Notes under the pieces: model-generated
Seen by the model: the letters and a program-made list of their open reading frames with translations, nothing else
Told to the model about the DNA's origin: nothing
Databases searched by the model: none
Position numbers and translations under genes: made by a program
DNA from: Thermoplasmata archaeon
Lineage (GTDB): Archaea > Thermoplasmatota > Thermoplasmata > Lutacidiplasmatales > UBA184
Assembly: GCA_030043255.1 (NCBI GenBank)
Contig: JASHYB010000209.1
Location: forward strand, 1-8,618
DNA length: 8,618 nt
Direction: 5' to 3'
Shown here: positions 1 to 6,113 of the stretch, piece by piece
Layout: every line of letters begins with the position of its first letter
Position numbering within the stretch: position 1 is the first letter of the stretch

Positions 1-1086
1 CTCGTCGAGGGAGCGGTGCTCGACATCGACGGGCCGAGGGCCGCTTACGTACGGTTCCGCCGGGGGCGGATCGTCGAGGTCGGGGCTCCCGGGACCGCTT
101 CGTCGCGCGGCCGCGTCCGCAAGGTGCGCGGGATCGTCGTTCCCGCCCCGGTGAACGGCCACACCCACCTCGGGGACGCGGTCTCCACGCGCGAGCCGCC
201 CGGCTCGACCGTGGAGGAGCTCGTCGCGCCCCCGCACGGCTACAAGTTCCGGCTCCTCTCGAGCGCGCCGCGGGCGGCCAAGGTCGGCGCGATCCGACGG
301 GCCCTGCTCCGCATGGAGCACGAGGGGGTCGGCGCGGACCTCGATTTTCGGGAGGAGGGGATCGACGGGATCGACCTGTTCCGGGAGGCGCGCCGGGGGC
401 TGTCGCTCCGGACGTTCCTGTTCGCCCGCCCGGTCCGGCGACCGATCGACCCGGCCGAGCTCGCCACGGTCCTCGCTGGCGCGGACGGCGTCGGCCTGTC
501 CAGCGCGCGCGACGAGTCGGAGGAGACCCGGCGGGCCGTCGCCCGCGCCTGTCGACGGGCCGGCAAACGCTTCGCGCTGCATGCCAGCGAGGCGGTGCGG
601 GAGCCGCCGGACAGCTACCTCGACCCCCGACCGGACCTGCTGGTCCACCTGGCGAAGGCGAGCCCCGACGACCTCGCCGGGGTCCGCGACAAGGAGGTGG
701 CCGTCGTCGTCTGCCCGCGGTCGAACGCGCTGTTCGGACGCCAGCCGGATCTCCGCGCGATGGAGCGGCTCGGGCTGCGGGTGCTCATCGGTACGGACAA
801 CGCGATGTTCCACGCTCCGTCGATCTGGTCGGAGCTGCAGTTCGCCTACACCTCCAGCCGCCTGGTCGGCCGACCGGCCTCGGCGGCGTTCCTCGCGCGG
901 GCGGCGCTGGTCGAGCCCTGGGCCTGGCTCGGCGAACCGGAGGCGGCCCGCATCGCGCCGGGGTCCCCCGCGCGGCCGCTCGTCCTCCGGCTGCCGCCGG
1001 AGGACCCCGCCTACCAGCTCGTGACCCGGACCACCGAACAGGTTATCGTGCGGGCGGGGACCCGCGCGGGGCGGTCCGCCCGATGA
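1..1086 (+). CDS. Metal-dependent amidohydrolase (COG0402-like), 5' end at or before window edge
   Basis: This is a TIM-barrel amidohydrolase that hydrolyses or deaminates an unidentified small molecule, probably in the cytosol. The frame is open from base 1. A GTG at 16 is possible (GAGGGAG lies just upstream), but the five residues before it (LVEGA) continue the N-terminal beta-sandwich pattern of the family (EGaVL...GRIVEVG), so I favour an upstream start. Counting from the GTG at 16, the metal site reads H49-T-H51 in PVNGHTHLGD, then H189 in ALHASE, H211 in LLVHL and D261 in GTDNAM; together these are the usual HxH/H/H/D ligand set. The phrase EELVAPPHGYKFRLL near residue 70 resembles archaeal members. 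At about 356 residues it is slightly short but has the complete core. Its stop overlaps the glyS start (ATGA), implying one operon. The substrate cannot be read from the sequence; dihydroorotase and cytosine deaminase are looser alternatives. Confidence 0.85.
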   Translation, partial: LVEGAVLDIDGPRAAYVRFRRGRIVEVGAPGTASSRGRVRKVRGIVVPAPVNGHTHLGDAVSTREPPGSTVEELVAPPHGYKFRLLSSAPRAAKVGAIRRALLRMEHEGVGADLDFREEGIDGIDLFREARRGLSLRTFLFARPVRRPIDPAELATVLAGADGVGLSSARDESEETRRAVARACRRAGKRFALHASEAVREPPDSYLDPRPDLLVHLAKASPDDLAGVRDKEVAVVVCPRSNALFGRQPDLRAMERLGLRVLIGTDNAMFHAPSIWSELQFAYTSSRLVGRPASAAFLARAALVEPWAWLGEPEAARIAPGSPARPLVLRLPPEDPAYQLVTRTTEQVIVRAGTRAGRSAR

Positions 1087-2594
1087 AGAGCGACGAGCTG
1101 TACGCCCTGCTGCGCCGGCGCGGTGTCCTCTGGCCCTCGGCGGAGATCTACGGGGGCGCCCAGGGCCTGTACGACTACGGCCCGCTCGGCGCCGCGCTCA
1201 AGCGGCGCGTCGAGGACGCCTGGACCGCCTGGTTCGTCGGCCGCTCGCCCGACTACTACCGGATCGAGCCGGCGGAGCTGGTGCCGGAGGCGGTGGTGCG
1301 GGCCAGCGGCCACCTAGAGAACTTCACCGACCCGGAGATCTCCTGCGAGGCCTGCCACGCGGTGTTCCGGGCCGAGACGGTCGTCGAGAAGGTCCGGCCC
1401 GAGGGGGTCGACGGCCTGGCGCCCAACCAGATCGAGGAGGTCGTGCGGGCCAACCACCTGAAGTGCCCGAACTGCGGCTCGACGGCCCTCGCGGTGCCGC
1501 GCGCGTTCAACCTGATGTTCGACGTCCCGTTCGGCGTGCAGCGGAGCGAGCGGGCCTACCTGCTCCCCGAGACGGCGCAGGCGAGCTACCTCGCCTTCGC
1601 CCGGATGTGGGAGGTCGGCCGCAAGGCGCTGCCGCTCGGGATCGCCGTCGTCGGCCGCGCCTACCGCAACGAGATCGCCCCGCGCCAGGTCCTGTTCCGG
1701 ATGCGCTCGTTCACGCAGGCCGAGCTGCAGATCTTCTTCGACCCGGCCGACCCGCCCGGTCGACTCGGCGCGTACGCGGAGGAGAAGGTGCCGGTCCTGC
1801 GCGTCGACCGGCGGGAGAAGGGGGAAGGGTCCACCGCCTTCGTGCCCGCGCGCGAGCTGGTCGCCTCCGGGCTCCCCGAGTTCTACGTCGACCACCTTGT
1901 GCACCTGCTGCGCTTCTTGCGCGAGGTCCTCGGCTTCCCGACCGAGCGGATCCGCTTCTTCGAGAAGTCCGACAAGGAGCGGGCGTTCTACAACCGGATC
2001 CAGTTCGACGCCGAGGTCCACCTCGAGAGCCTCGGCGGCTACAAGGAGGTCGGGGCGGTCCACTACCGAGGCGACTACGACCTGCGTCGGCACGGCGACG
2101 GTTCGGGCAAGGACCTCTCGGTCGCCCGCCCGAGCGGCGAGCGGGTCGTCCCGCACGTGCTGGAGCTGACCTTCGGCGTCGACCGCAACCTGTGGGCGCT
2201 CGCGGACGTCCACCTCGCGCACGAGGGGGAGCGGACGGTCTGGAAGCTGCCGCCGTACCTCGCCCCGGTGCAGGCCGGCGTCTTCCCGCTGATCCCGAAG
2301 GAGCAGCGGCCGTTCGCCGAGCGCCTCACCGCAGACCTGCTCGCCGTCGGGGTCGCCGCCGCCTACGACGAGGCGAGCTCGATCGGCAAGCGCTACGCCC
2401 GCATGGACGAGGCCGGCACGCCGTTCTGCGTCACGGTCGACGGCCCGAGCCTCGCCGACGGCCCGGACCGGGGCACCGTGACGCTCCGCCAGCGCGACTC
2501 CAAGGCGCAGGAGCGGGTGCCGGCGGCGGAGCTCGCGGCGCGCCTGGCCCCCAGCCTCCGGTTCCCCCGGCCGACGATGCCGCCTCCCTTGTGA
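1083..2594 (+). CDS. glyS: Glycyl-tRNA synthetase, archaeal/eukaryal type
   Basis: This class II aminoacyl-tRNA synthetase charges tRNA-Gly with glycine using ATP. The start is fixed by the ATGA overlap with the amidohydrolase and by the family-typical opening (DELYALLRRRGVLWPSAEIYGG followed by GLYDYGPLG). Catalytic signatures are present: motif 2 around R195-N-E197 (AYRNEIAPRQVLFRMRSF, then FTQAELQ) and motif 3 around G365-V-D-R368-N. A zinc-ribbon insertion is intact, with C88-x2-C91 and C128-x2-C131. The last ~120 residues (APVQAGVFPLIPKEQR onwards, with SSIGKRYARMDEAGTPFCVTVD) form the anticodon-binding domain. At 503 residues it is shorter than the roughly 550-600 usual in the family, so some insertions are reduced, but nothing catalytic is missing. 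No Shine-Dalgarno is evident, so initiation is probably coupled to the upstream gene. The glycyl assignment is firm because GlyRS-specific blocks are present. Confidence 0.97.
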   Translation: MKSDELYALLRRRGVLWPSAEIYGGAQGLYDYGPLGAALKRRVEDAWTAWFVGRSPDYYRIEPAELVPEAVVRASGHLENFTDPEISCEACHAVFRAETVVEKVRPEGVDGLAPNQIEEVVRANHLKCPNCGSTALAVPRAFNLMFDVPFGVQRSERAYLLPETAQASYLAFARMWEVGRKALPLGIAVVGRAYRNEIAPRQVLFRMRSFTQAELQIFFDPADPPGRLGAYAEEKVPVLRVDRREKGEGSTAFVPARELVASGLPEFYVDHLVHLLRFLREVLGFPTERIRFFEKSDKERAFYNRIQFDAEVHLESLGGYKEVGAVHYRGDYDLRRHGDGSGKDLSVARPSGERVVPHVLELTFGVDRNLWALADVHLAHEGERTVWKLPPYLAPVQAGVFPLIPKEQRPFAERLTADLLAVGVAAAYDEASSIGKRYARMDEAGTPFCVTVDGPSLADGPDRGTVTLRQRDSKAQERVPAAELAARLAPSLRFPRPTMPPPL

Positions 2595-3100
2595 TAGTGT
2601 TGCTCAATCCTGCGGCGTTCGATGCCGACCTTGGGGCCCCGGTCTGCGGAAGTTGGATTGAGCCGTGAGCAGCCACGTCGTCCTCAATCCGGACGACGGG
2701 GTGTGGATGGCGAAGGCCTGCTCGCTGGCGCCTCGTTACCATCACCGGAGCGACTCCGAGAACCATCGGTGTAGAGCCATCTAGCTCCCATCGGTGCCGT
2801 CCAACCCGATCTGAATGCGGCGCCACAACCTGAGCCTGAATGAACTGACGCCTGTGGCGTGGCGATTGGCCTTATCGAAGTCCTCCAGCCGGCGTGCCCA
2901 GGGCGAGCGCGCCCGTCACAGCTTTGGCCCTTTCATTCCTCTGCGATGTCGCCCCTGTCGTCATGGACGTGATGCCCCATTTCGACGACAACCCAGTGAG
3001 CAGGTCGGAGTGATGCTTCTCATGGACGGCGTGGCGGGAATCATCGATTTCACAGTCGTCGCCTCCTGCTTCTGACGATCCGACCCGTGGTGACTGGCTG
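2595..3100. other. Spacer after glyS with no convincing gene
   Basis: About 500 bases separate glyS from the next credible gene, and the base composition is visibly less GC-rich than in the flanking operons. A chain of tiny frames follows glyS: GTG at 2591 (25 residues), whose stop overlaps a GTG at 2665 (39 residues, ending 2784). An 86-codon frame (2815-3075) has atypical codon use and an Arg-rich composition. None has a recognisable family. The segment also holds an inverted repeat at 2602-2663. No TATA box stands out about 25-30 bases before the next gene. It may be a degraded or recently acquired stretch; I see no RNA gene I can name. Confidence 0.5.
2602..2663. repeat. Inverted repeat, 9-bp perfect arms, 44-base spacer, just after glyS
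   Basis: GCTCAATCC (2602-2610) is the exact reverse complement of GGATTGAGC (2655-2663). The core CTCAATCC recurs directly at 2683-2690. Inside the spacer a short hairpin can form (CGGC at 2613-2616, 7-base loop, GCCG at 2624-2627), followed by the self-complementary GGGGCCCC (2633-2640). The whole could fold as a branched RNA in the glyS 3' untranslated region. Several 9-bp inverted repeats at this range are expected by chance in a window this size, so significance is modest. Confidence 0.35.
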
Positions 3101-3691
3101 ATGAGATACGATCTTAGAGGTCTCCGGGGCCTTCCCTTCCTTCGGGCCAGGCGACTGGGTCGCTGGATAGGAGCGTCGCTTGCCCTAGTTTTCGGATTCC
3201 TGGCAGCCTATGCCGTCGTGGGTTACTGGGTCCAGCACGGGAGAAATCCTCCCTGGCAGAGCACGGCTCTCGTCCTGCTTATTCCTCTGTTCTTCATGGG
3301 GGCAGGGCTGTTCTGGGTCTTTGCGTCGGGCCGCGATGATGACTTCATGGAAGTCGGAGTCGACCGACTCCAGTTCCTGCGTTCAAGTAGGGTGACCGCG
3401 ACGTGGCTGTGGTCGGACCCTCGACTGATCTTGACCATCGAGCTCACCAACGGGGTGGGCCGTCGAGGCGCTCAGATCCCGCCAATGATTTTCATCACTG
3501 GAGGTCGACCTGCTCAGCGCTACCTAACCTCCGAGGCCTATGAAGCACTCATCCTCGAAGCATCACATCAGGGTCTGCAGGTGTCGGCATCTCCCTCAAG
3601 CCTGTACCCTGGGTGGACGCGCACTGTTGTGCGCCCCTCGTTCGAGTCGAGGTCACGGAATCTGCCCAACTCGTTCGACTCCCTTGGCTGA
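3101..3691 (+). CDS. Two-helix membrane protein with C-terminal cytosolic (PH-like?) domain, hypothetical
   Basis: This 196-residue protein has no nameable function. A basic N-terminus (R-rich to about residue 22) precedes a first hydrophobic helix at about residues 24-45 (SLALVFGFLAAYAVVGYWV), a short loop, and a second helix at about 54-76 (TALVLLIPLFFMGAGLFWVF). By the positive-inside rule both ends would face the cytosol. The remainder looks like a compact beta-rich domain ending in a helix and loop (SEAYEALILEASHQGLQV, then a Pro/Gly turn). This layout recalls small membrane proteins with PH-like domains seen in several archaeal genomes; that is a resemblance, not a family hit. It stands alone between two long spacers and uses more A/T-ending codons (ctt, aga, cta, gtt) than its neighbours, compatible with foreign origin. 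The ATG at 3101 has no strong Shine-Dalgarno. Confidence 0.65.
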   Translation: MRYDLRGLRGLPFLRARRLGRWIGASLALVFGFLAAYAVVGYWVQHGRNPPWQSTALVLLIPLFFMGAGLFWVFASGRDDDFMEVGVDRLQFLRSSRVTATWLWSDPRLILTIELTNGVGRRGAQIPPMIFITGGRPAQRYLTSEAYEALILEASHQGLQVSASPSSLYPGWTRTVVRPSFESRSRNLPNSFDSLG

Positions 3692-3695
3692 GCCG

Positions 3696-3719
3696 CCTCG
3701 GGTGCCGAGGGGCATGCCC
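3696..3719 (+). terminator. GC-rich hairpin and palindrome directly after the membrane protein gene
   Basis: CCTCGG-gtg-CCGAGG (3696-3710) forms a perfect 6-bp stem beginning five bases after the stop codon. It is followed at once by the palindrome GGGCATGCCC (3710-3719). There is no T-run afterwards, so it does not match a canonical archaeal poly-T terminator; a role in 3'-end formation or RNA stability is inference only. Confidence 0.25.
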
Positions 3720-3954
3720 GCAGCTGTACGTACGTCGTGACCCATGCGTTACGGAAGCGGGTGGCCTTACTGACCAGACTGGGACCTCCGAGCAGCTTAC
3801 CACCAAGCTGACTCACAAGCGCACCATGGTCGCGAGGGGCAATGATTGGCGCGCTTCACCCCTGGCCGAGCCTGTACGCCCTACAGCCATGCCGCGGTGA
3901 TGCTGACCCCGGTCTTCCAGGTTAGGCCCGAAGTTCAGATGGGAGGCAAGAGGG

Positions 3955-4056
3955 ATGAGACAGTCCACGTGGGATCGGTTGAGGCTTCGACACGATCAGC
4001 TCCCGGAGCTACGTCGGGAGACCTACCGACAGCTGGCAAACTTGCAGCGCCGCTAA
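3955..4056 (+). CDS. Possible small ORF or 5' remnant, 33 residues
   Basis: This short frame starts MRQSTWDRLRLRHDQLPE and ends in LQRR. It is rich in Arg, Leu and Gln and could form one amphipathic helix. GGGAGG at 3941-3946 sits eight bases before the ATG, a good ribosome binding site for an archaeon. It belongs to no family I recognise. Because the reading frame continues open after the stop, it may be the start of a broken gene rather than a functional microprotein. A chance ORF is the main alternative. Confidence 0.2.
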   Translation: MRQSTWDRLRLRHDQLPELRRETYRQLANLQRR

Positions 4057-4216
4057 CGGAGGTCGATCGCTGCTACAGCCGTTTGTGCGGGCATCGAACG
4101 TAACGACGCAACGGTACGGGATCAGCTCGCGCCTAGGCGGGAGGTGCATCGAATTTCTGACCCGTCGCGAGGCCACGTCGGAGTCATCGTGGAGCACGGG
4201 ACGCGGCCTCGGGCGC

Positions 4217-4231
4217 GCGAACGGCTATATC
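4217..4231 (+). promoter_or_regulatory. TATA-box promoter of the coiled-coil/kinase operon
   Basis: CTATAT at 4225-4230 stands out as an AT-rich island in GC-rich DNA, with a purine-containing BRE-like stretch (GCGAACGG, 4217-4224) before it. The distance from the box centre to the ATG at 4257 is about 29 bases, so transcription should start at or within a base or two of the start codon. There is no Shine-Dalgarno before that ATG, consistent with a leaderless mRNA, which is common in archaea. Confidence 0.6.
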
Positions 4232-4256
4232 ATCAGAAACCCGTGCTCCGGAACCG

Positions 4257-4919
4257 ATGGCGCAGGGACCGGCGGCCTCGCCGGGCACGCCGGGCTCCTC
4301 GACGGTCGCGCAGATCCGCCGCTCGAGGTTCCTCGGGCAGCAGTACGCCGACGTCACCAAGCTCCGCGAGTACGCCGCCAAGCACGAGAACCTCGCCGCC
4401 CGCTACGAACAGCGCATCTCGCGCCTGAACACCCGCATCGAGAAGCTCCGCCACCAGGCGACCCTGCTGCGCGAGAAGGCCCAGAAGGTCCTGGGCGAGG
4501 TGCCGGAGTACGAACAGCAGATCAAGCAGCACCAGCGGGACATCGACGCCGCCACCGCGCGCCACAGCTCCCAACCGCTGAGCAGCGACGTCACGTCGCT
4601 GCACTACCGCGTGCGCAAGCTGATGCAGAAGGTCGTGGACCTCAAGCAGCGGGCGAGCGCGCTGGAGCAGCGGGCCGCGCAGCGCACCCACCGGACGCAG
4701 GAGCTCAAGGTGAAGGTCGACCGGTTCACGGAGGCCGCCCAGCTCGCGACCCAAGAGGCGACCCAGTACCGTCAGCGGGCGGACCGGCTCCAGGCGGTGG
4801 TCGAGCAGGAGACCGGCACGGCACCGCCCTCCGCCACGACCGCGCCCGGCCCCGCGACGACCGCGCCCGCCGCTCCTGCCGCGACCCCCTCGGAAAGCCC
4901 TCCGTCCCCGCCGCCATGA
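4257..4919 (+). CDS. Coiled-coil protein with Ala/Pro/Thr/Ser-rich tail
   Basis: This 220-residue protein has three parts: a short flexible N-terminus (residues 1-17, Ala/Gly/Pro/Ser), a long, highly charged helical region (about 20-186, with heptad-like spacing such as YEQRISRLNTRIEKLRHQ and VVDLKQRASALEQRA), and a disordered tail (187-220) of Ala, Pro, Thr and Ser. A break near residues 104-112 (SSQPLSSDV) probably divides two coiled-coil segments. No signal peptide or membrane helix is seen, so it should be cytosolic and probably oligomeric. No catalytic motif is visible and I do not recognise the family. The ATG at 4257 is chosen because a TATA box lies 29 bases upstream. Its stop overlaps the start of the UPF0200 kinase gene (ATGA), so the two are probably made together; a scaffold or partner role is inference only. 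Confidence 0.75.
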   Translation: MAQGPAASPGTPGSSTVAQIRRSRFLGQQYADVTKLREYAAKHENLAARYEQRISRLNTRIEKLRHQATLLREKAQKVLGEVPEYEQQIKQHQRDIDAATARHSSQPLSSDVTSLHYRVRKLMQKVVDLKQRASALEQRAAQRTHRTQELKVKVDRFTEAAQLATQEATQYRQRADRLQAVVEQETGTAPPSATTAPGPATTAPAAPAATPSESPPSPPP

Positions 4920-5458
4920 AACTCATCGTCACCGTCGGAATGCCCGGCTCGGGTAAGGACGAGCTCGTCGGGGTGGCGCGCACGATCGGGCTGGCGACGC
5001 TGAAGATGGGGGACCTGGTCCGCACCGAGGCGTCGCGCCGGGGGATCGCCCCGAACGGCTCGGCGCTCTCCCGCCTGGCGGCGGAGGAACGGGACCGCCA
5101 CGGGGCGGCGATCTGGGCCCAGCGGGCGCTGCCGAAGCTGACCGAGACGAAGATGCTCGTGGACGGCTGCCGCTCGGACGCGGAGATCACCTGCTTCCGC
5201 CACCAGTTCGGCGATTTGTTCGTGCTCGGGATCTTCTCGTCGCCGGAGACCCGCTACGAGCGCATGAGCAAGCGCGGGCGCTCGGACGACGGGACGACGC
5301 TCCAGGAGTTCTTCGATCGGGACCAGCGCGAGCTGAAGTTCGGGATCGGCGGCGCGTTCATCCTCGCCGACGGGATGCTCGTGAACGAGGGGGATCTCGC
5401 GAGCTTCCGCTCGCTGGCGCGCGAGACCCTGACGAAGATCCTTCACCGCGAGACGTGA
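4916..5458 (+). CDS. UPF0200-family P-loop nucleotide kinase-like protein
   Basis: This 180-residue protein belongs to the archaeal UPF0200 group, related to adenylate and dephospho-CoA kinases; its substrate is not established. The frame is open far upstream, but homology begins at MKLIVTVGMPGSGKD, and ATG 4916 overlaps the coiled-coil gene stop (ATGA), so 4916 is the start. Features in order: P-loop G8-MPGS-G13-K14; MGDLVRTEASRRG (31-43), the substrate-side segment; LVDG (81-84) in the Walker B position followed by CRSDAEI; SSPETRYERMSKRGRSDD (108-125), the lid with basic residues; then FFDRDQRELKFGIG and ADGMLVNEG near the C-terminus, typical of the family. Position 15 after the P-loop lysine is Asp instead of Ser/Thr, which usually helps bind magnesium. 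A role as dephospho-CoA kinase is unlikely to be safe, since archaea are known to use an unrelated GTP-dependent enzyme. Confidence 0.88.
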   Translation: MKLIVTVGMPGSGKDELVGVARTIGLATLKMGDLVRTEASRRGIAPNGSALSRLAAEERDRHGAAIWAQRALPKLTETKMLVDGCRSDAEITCFRHQFGDLFVLGIFSSPETRYERMSKRGRSDDGTTLQEFFDRDQRELKFGIGGAFILADGMLVNEGDLASFRSLARETLTKILHRET

Positions 5459-5464
5459 CCGCTC

Positions 5465-5495
5465 GCCGCTAGCGGCCCGGCGGGGCCGGACCGCT
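5465..5495. other. Strong hairpin across the convergent gene ends
   Basis: Two structures overlap here: the perfect palindrome GCCGCTAGCGGC (5465-5476), and an 11-bp stem with one mismatch formed by AGCGGCCCGGC (5471-5481) and GCCGGACCGCT (5485-5495) around a three-base loop. Only ten bases separate the kinase stop from the stop of the opposing gene, so the structure includes the last codons of the minus-strand gene and would form in transcripts from both strands. Archaeal termination normally uses T-runs, absent here; a role in 3'-end stability or in limiting read-through is inference. Confidence 0.4.
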
Positions 5496-6113
5496 GAGCC
5501 GCTCCCGCACCGAGTCGTAGCGCTCCCGGTCGACGATGACCACAAGCCGCCCGCGGCCCTCGGTCAGGCGCCGGGCCTCCCGCACCAGATGGTCGTCCCG
5601 GGCGCCGGCCAGCCGCCGCGAGCCTCGACCGCCGCCGATGGAGCCCTCCCACCGGAGCGCGAACTCGTCGGCGGAGGAGGGGGTCGGCGGGGAGCGGCCG
5701 AGCCGGTGCTCGCGCACCGTCCGGCGGACCAGCTCGACGTAGCCGATGTTCTCGGTGAACAGCGTCGCCGCCTCCTCCTCGCCCGGGTCGAGGGCGGCGA
5801 CCGCCACGCCCGCCGACCGCCCCCAGGCCAGGGCGGCGAGGAACGCCGGGTTCGGGACCTGGACCTCGCCGAAGCGGGTCAGGCCGCGGACCTCGCTCAG
5901 CTCGGTCACGGCGAGCGGCACCACCGGCTCCGCCGGCACGTCGCCGAAGTACTGCACGAGGCCGGCCAGCTCCTCGGGGGCGACCCCGGCGCCGATCGCC
6001 TCCGGCCGGAATCCGTCCAGGGCGGAGCCGACCGCGACGGCGTCGGAGCTCAGGCCCCGGACCGGGGCGAGCAGGAGGAGCGACGCGCCGACGTCGACCG
6101 TCGTCGAGATCAC
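5469..6113 (-). CDS. Conserved hypothetical protein, weakly TraB/PrgY-like
   Basis: This 214-residue soluble protein starts with GTG, which overlaps the TGA of the HTH regulator gene (GTGA), so it is translationally coupled and part of that operon. No signal peptide or membrane helix is visible. It reads as an alpha/beta protein: an N-terminal strand (SLLLLAPVRG, 11-20), helices (residues 24-58), then RFGEVQVPNPAFLAALAWGRS (80-100), a strand with VAVAALDPGEEE (103-114), TLFTENIGYVELVRRTVRE (118-135), and a final RDDHLVREARRL...RLVVIVDRERYDSVRERL (172-206). The last block resembles the closing strand and helix of TraB/GumN-like domains, but the usual His/Gly pattern is not there, so this is only a weak idea. 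The function is unknown; cotranscription with the COG1395 regulator suggests a shared process or joint regulation. Confidence 0.75.
   Translation of the reverse strand: MISTTVDVGASLLLLAPVRGLSSDAVAVGSALDGFRPEAIGAGVAPEELAGLVQYFGDVPAEPVVPLAVTELSEVRGLTRFGEVQVPNPAFLAALAWGRSAGVAVAALDPGEEEAATLFTENIGYVELVRRTVREHRLGRSPPTPSSADEFALRWEGSIGGGRGSRRLAGARDDHLVREARRLTEGRGRLVVIVDRERYDSVRERLSGPAPPGR

Larger units (their letters stand above)
3692..4216. other. Long spacer with doubtful small ORFs, possible decayed gene
   Basis: No family-level gene is recognisable in these roughly 525 bases, and base composition remains lower in GC than in the operons on either side. The best small frame is ATG 3955 to TAA 4056 (33 residues, charged and helical-looking), with GGGAGG eight bases upstream. 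The same frame stays open after the TAA through position 4257, which would fit a decayed longer gene. An overlapping 85-codon frame (3846-4103) is low-complexity and unconvincing. No tRNA fold or terminal inverted repeats of an insertion sequence were found by eye. Confidence 0.45.

Noticed and set aside
1314..2222. 302-codon minus-strand frame inside glyS
   Set aside because: Antisense shadow of the GlyRS coding sequence without its own promoter or recognisable domain.
2815..3075. 86-codon frame before the membrane protein gene
   Set aside because: Arg/Ser-rich with mixed codon use, no ribosome binding site and no family resemblance; kept only as part of the spacer description.
3636..3652. 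tRNA T-arm look-alike (CCTCG, 7-base TTCGAGT loop, CGAGG)
   Set aside because: The matching 5' acceptor strand (complement of TCACGGA) is absent at the expected distance and no D or anticodon arm can be assembled; it lies inside the coding end of the membrane protein gene.
3846..4103. 85-codon frame in the spacer before the coiled-coil operon
   Set aside because: Low-complexity composition, no ribosome binding site, and it conflicts with a better-positioned small frame at 3955.
2595..4256. Insertion sequence or integrated element
   Set aside because: No transposase or integrase domain, no paired terminal inverted repeats with target duplication, and no tRNA attachment site could be found by eye.
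4085..4915. N-terminal extension of the kinase frame back to 4085
   Set aside because: The extension is the out-of-phase shadow of the coiled-coil gene, Arg/Pro-rich and low-complexity; kinase homology starts at ATG 4916, which overlaps the upstream stop.
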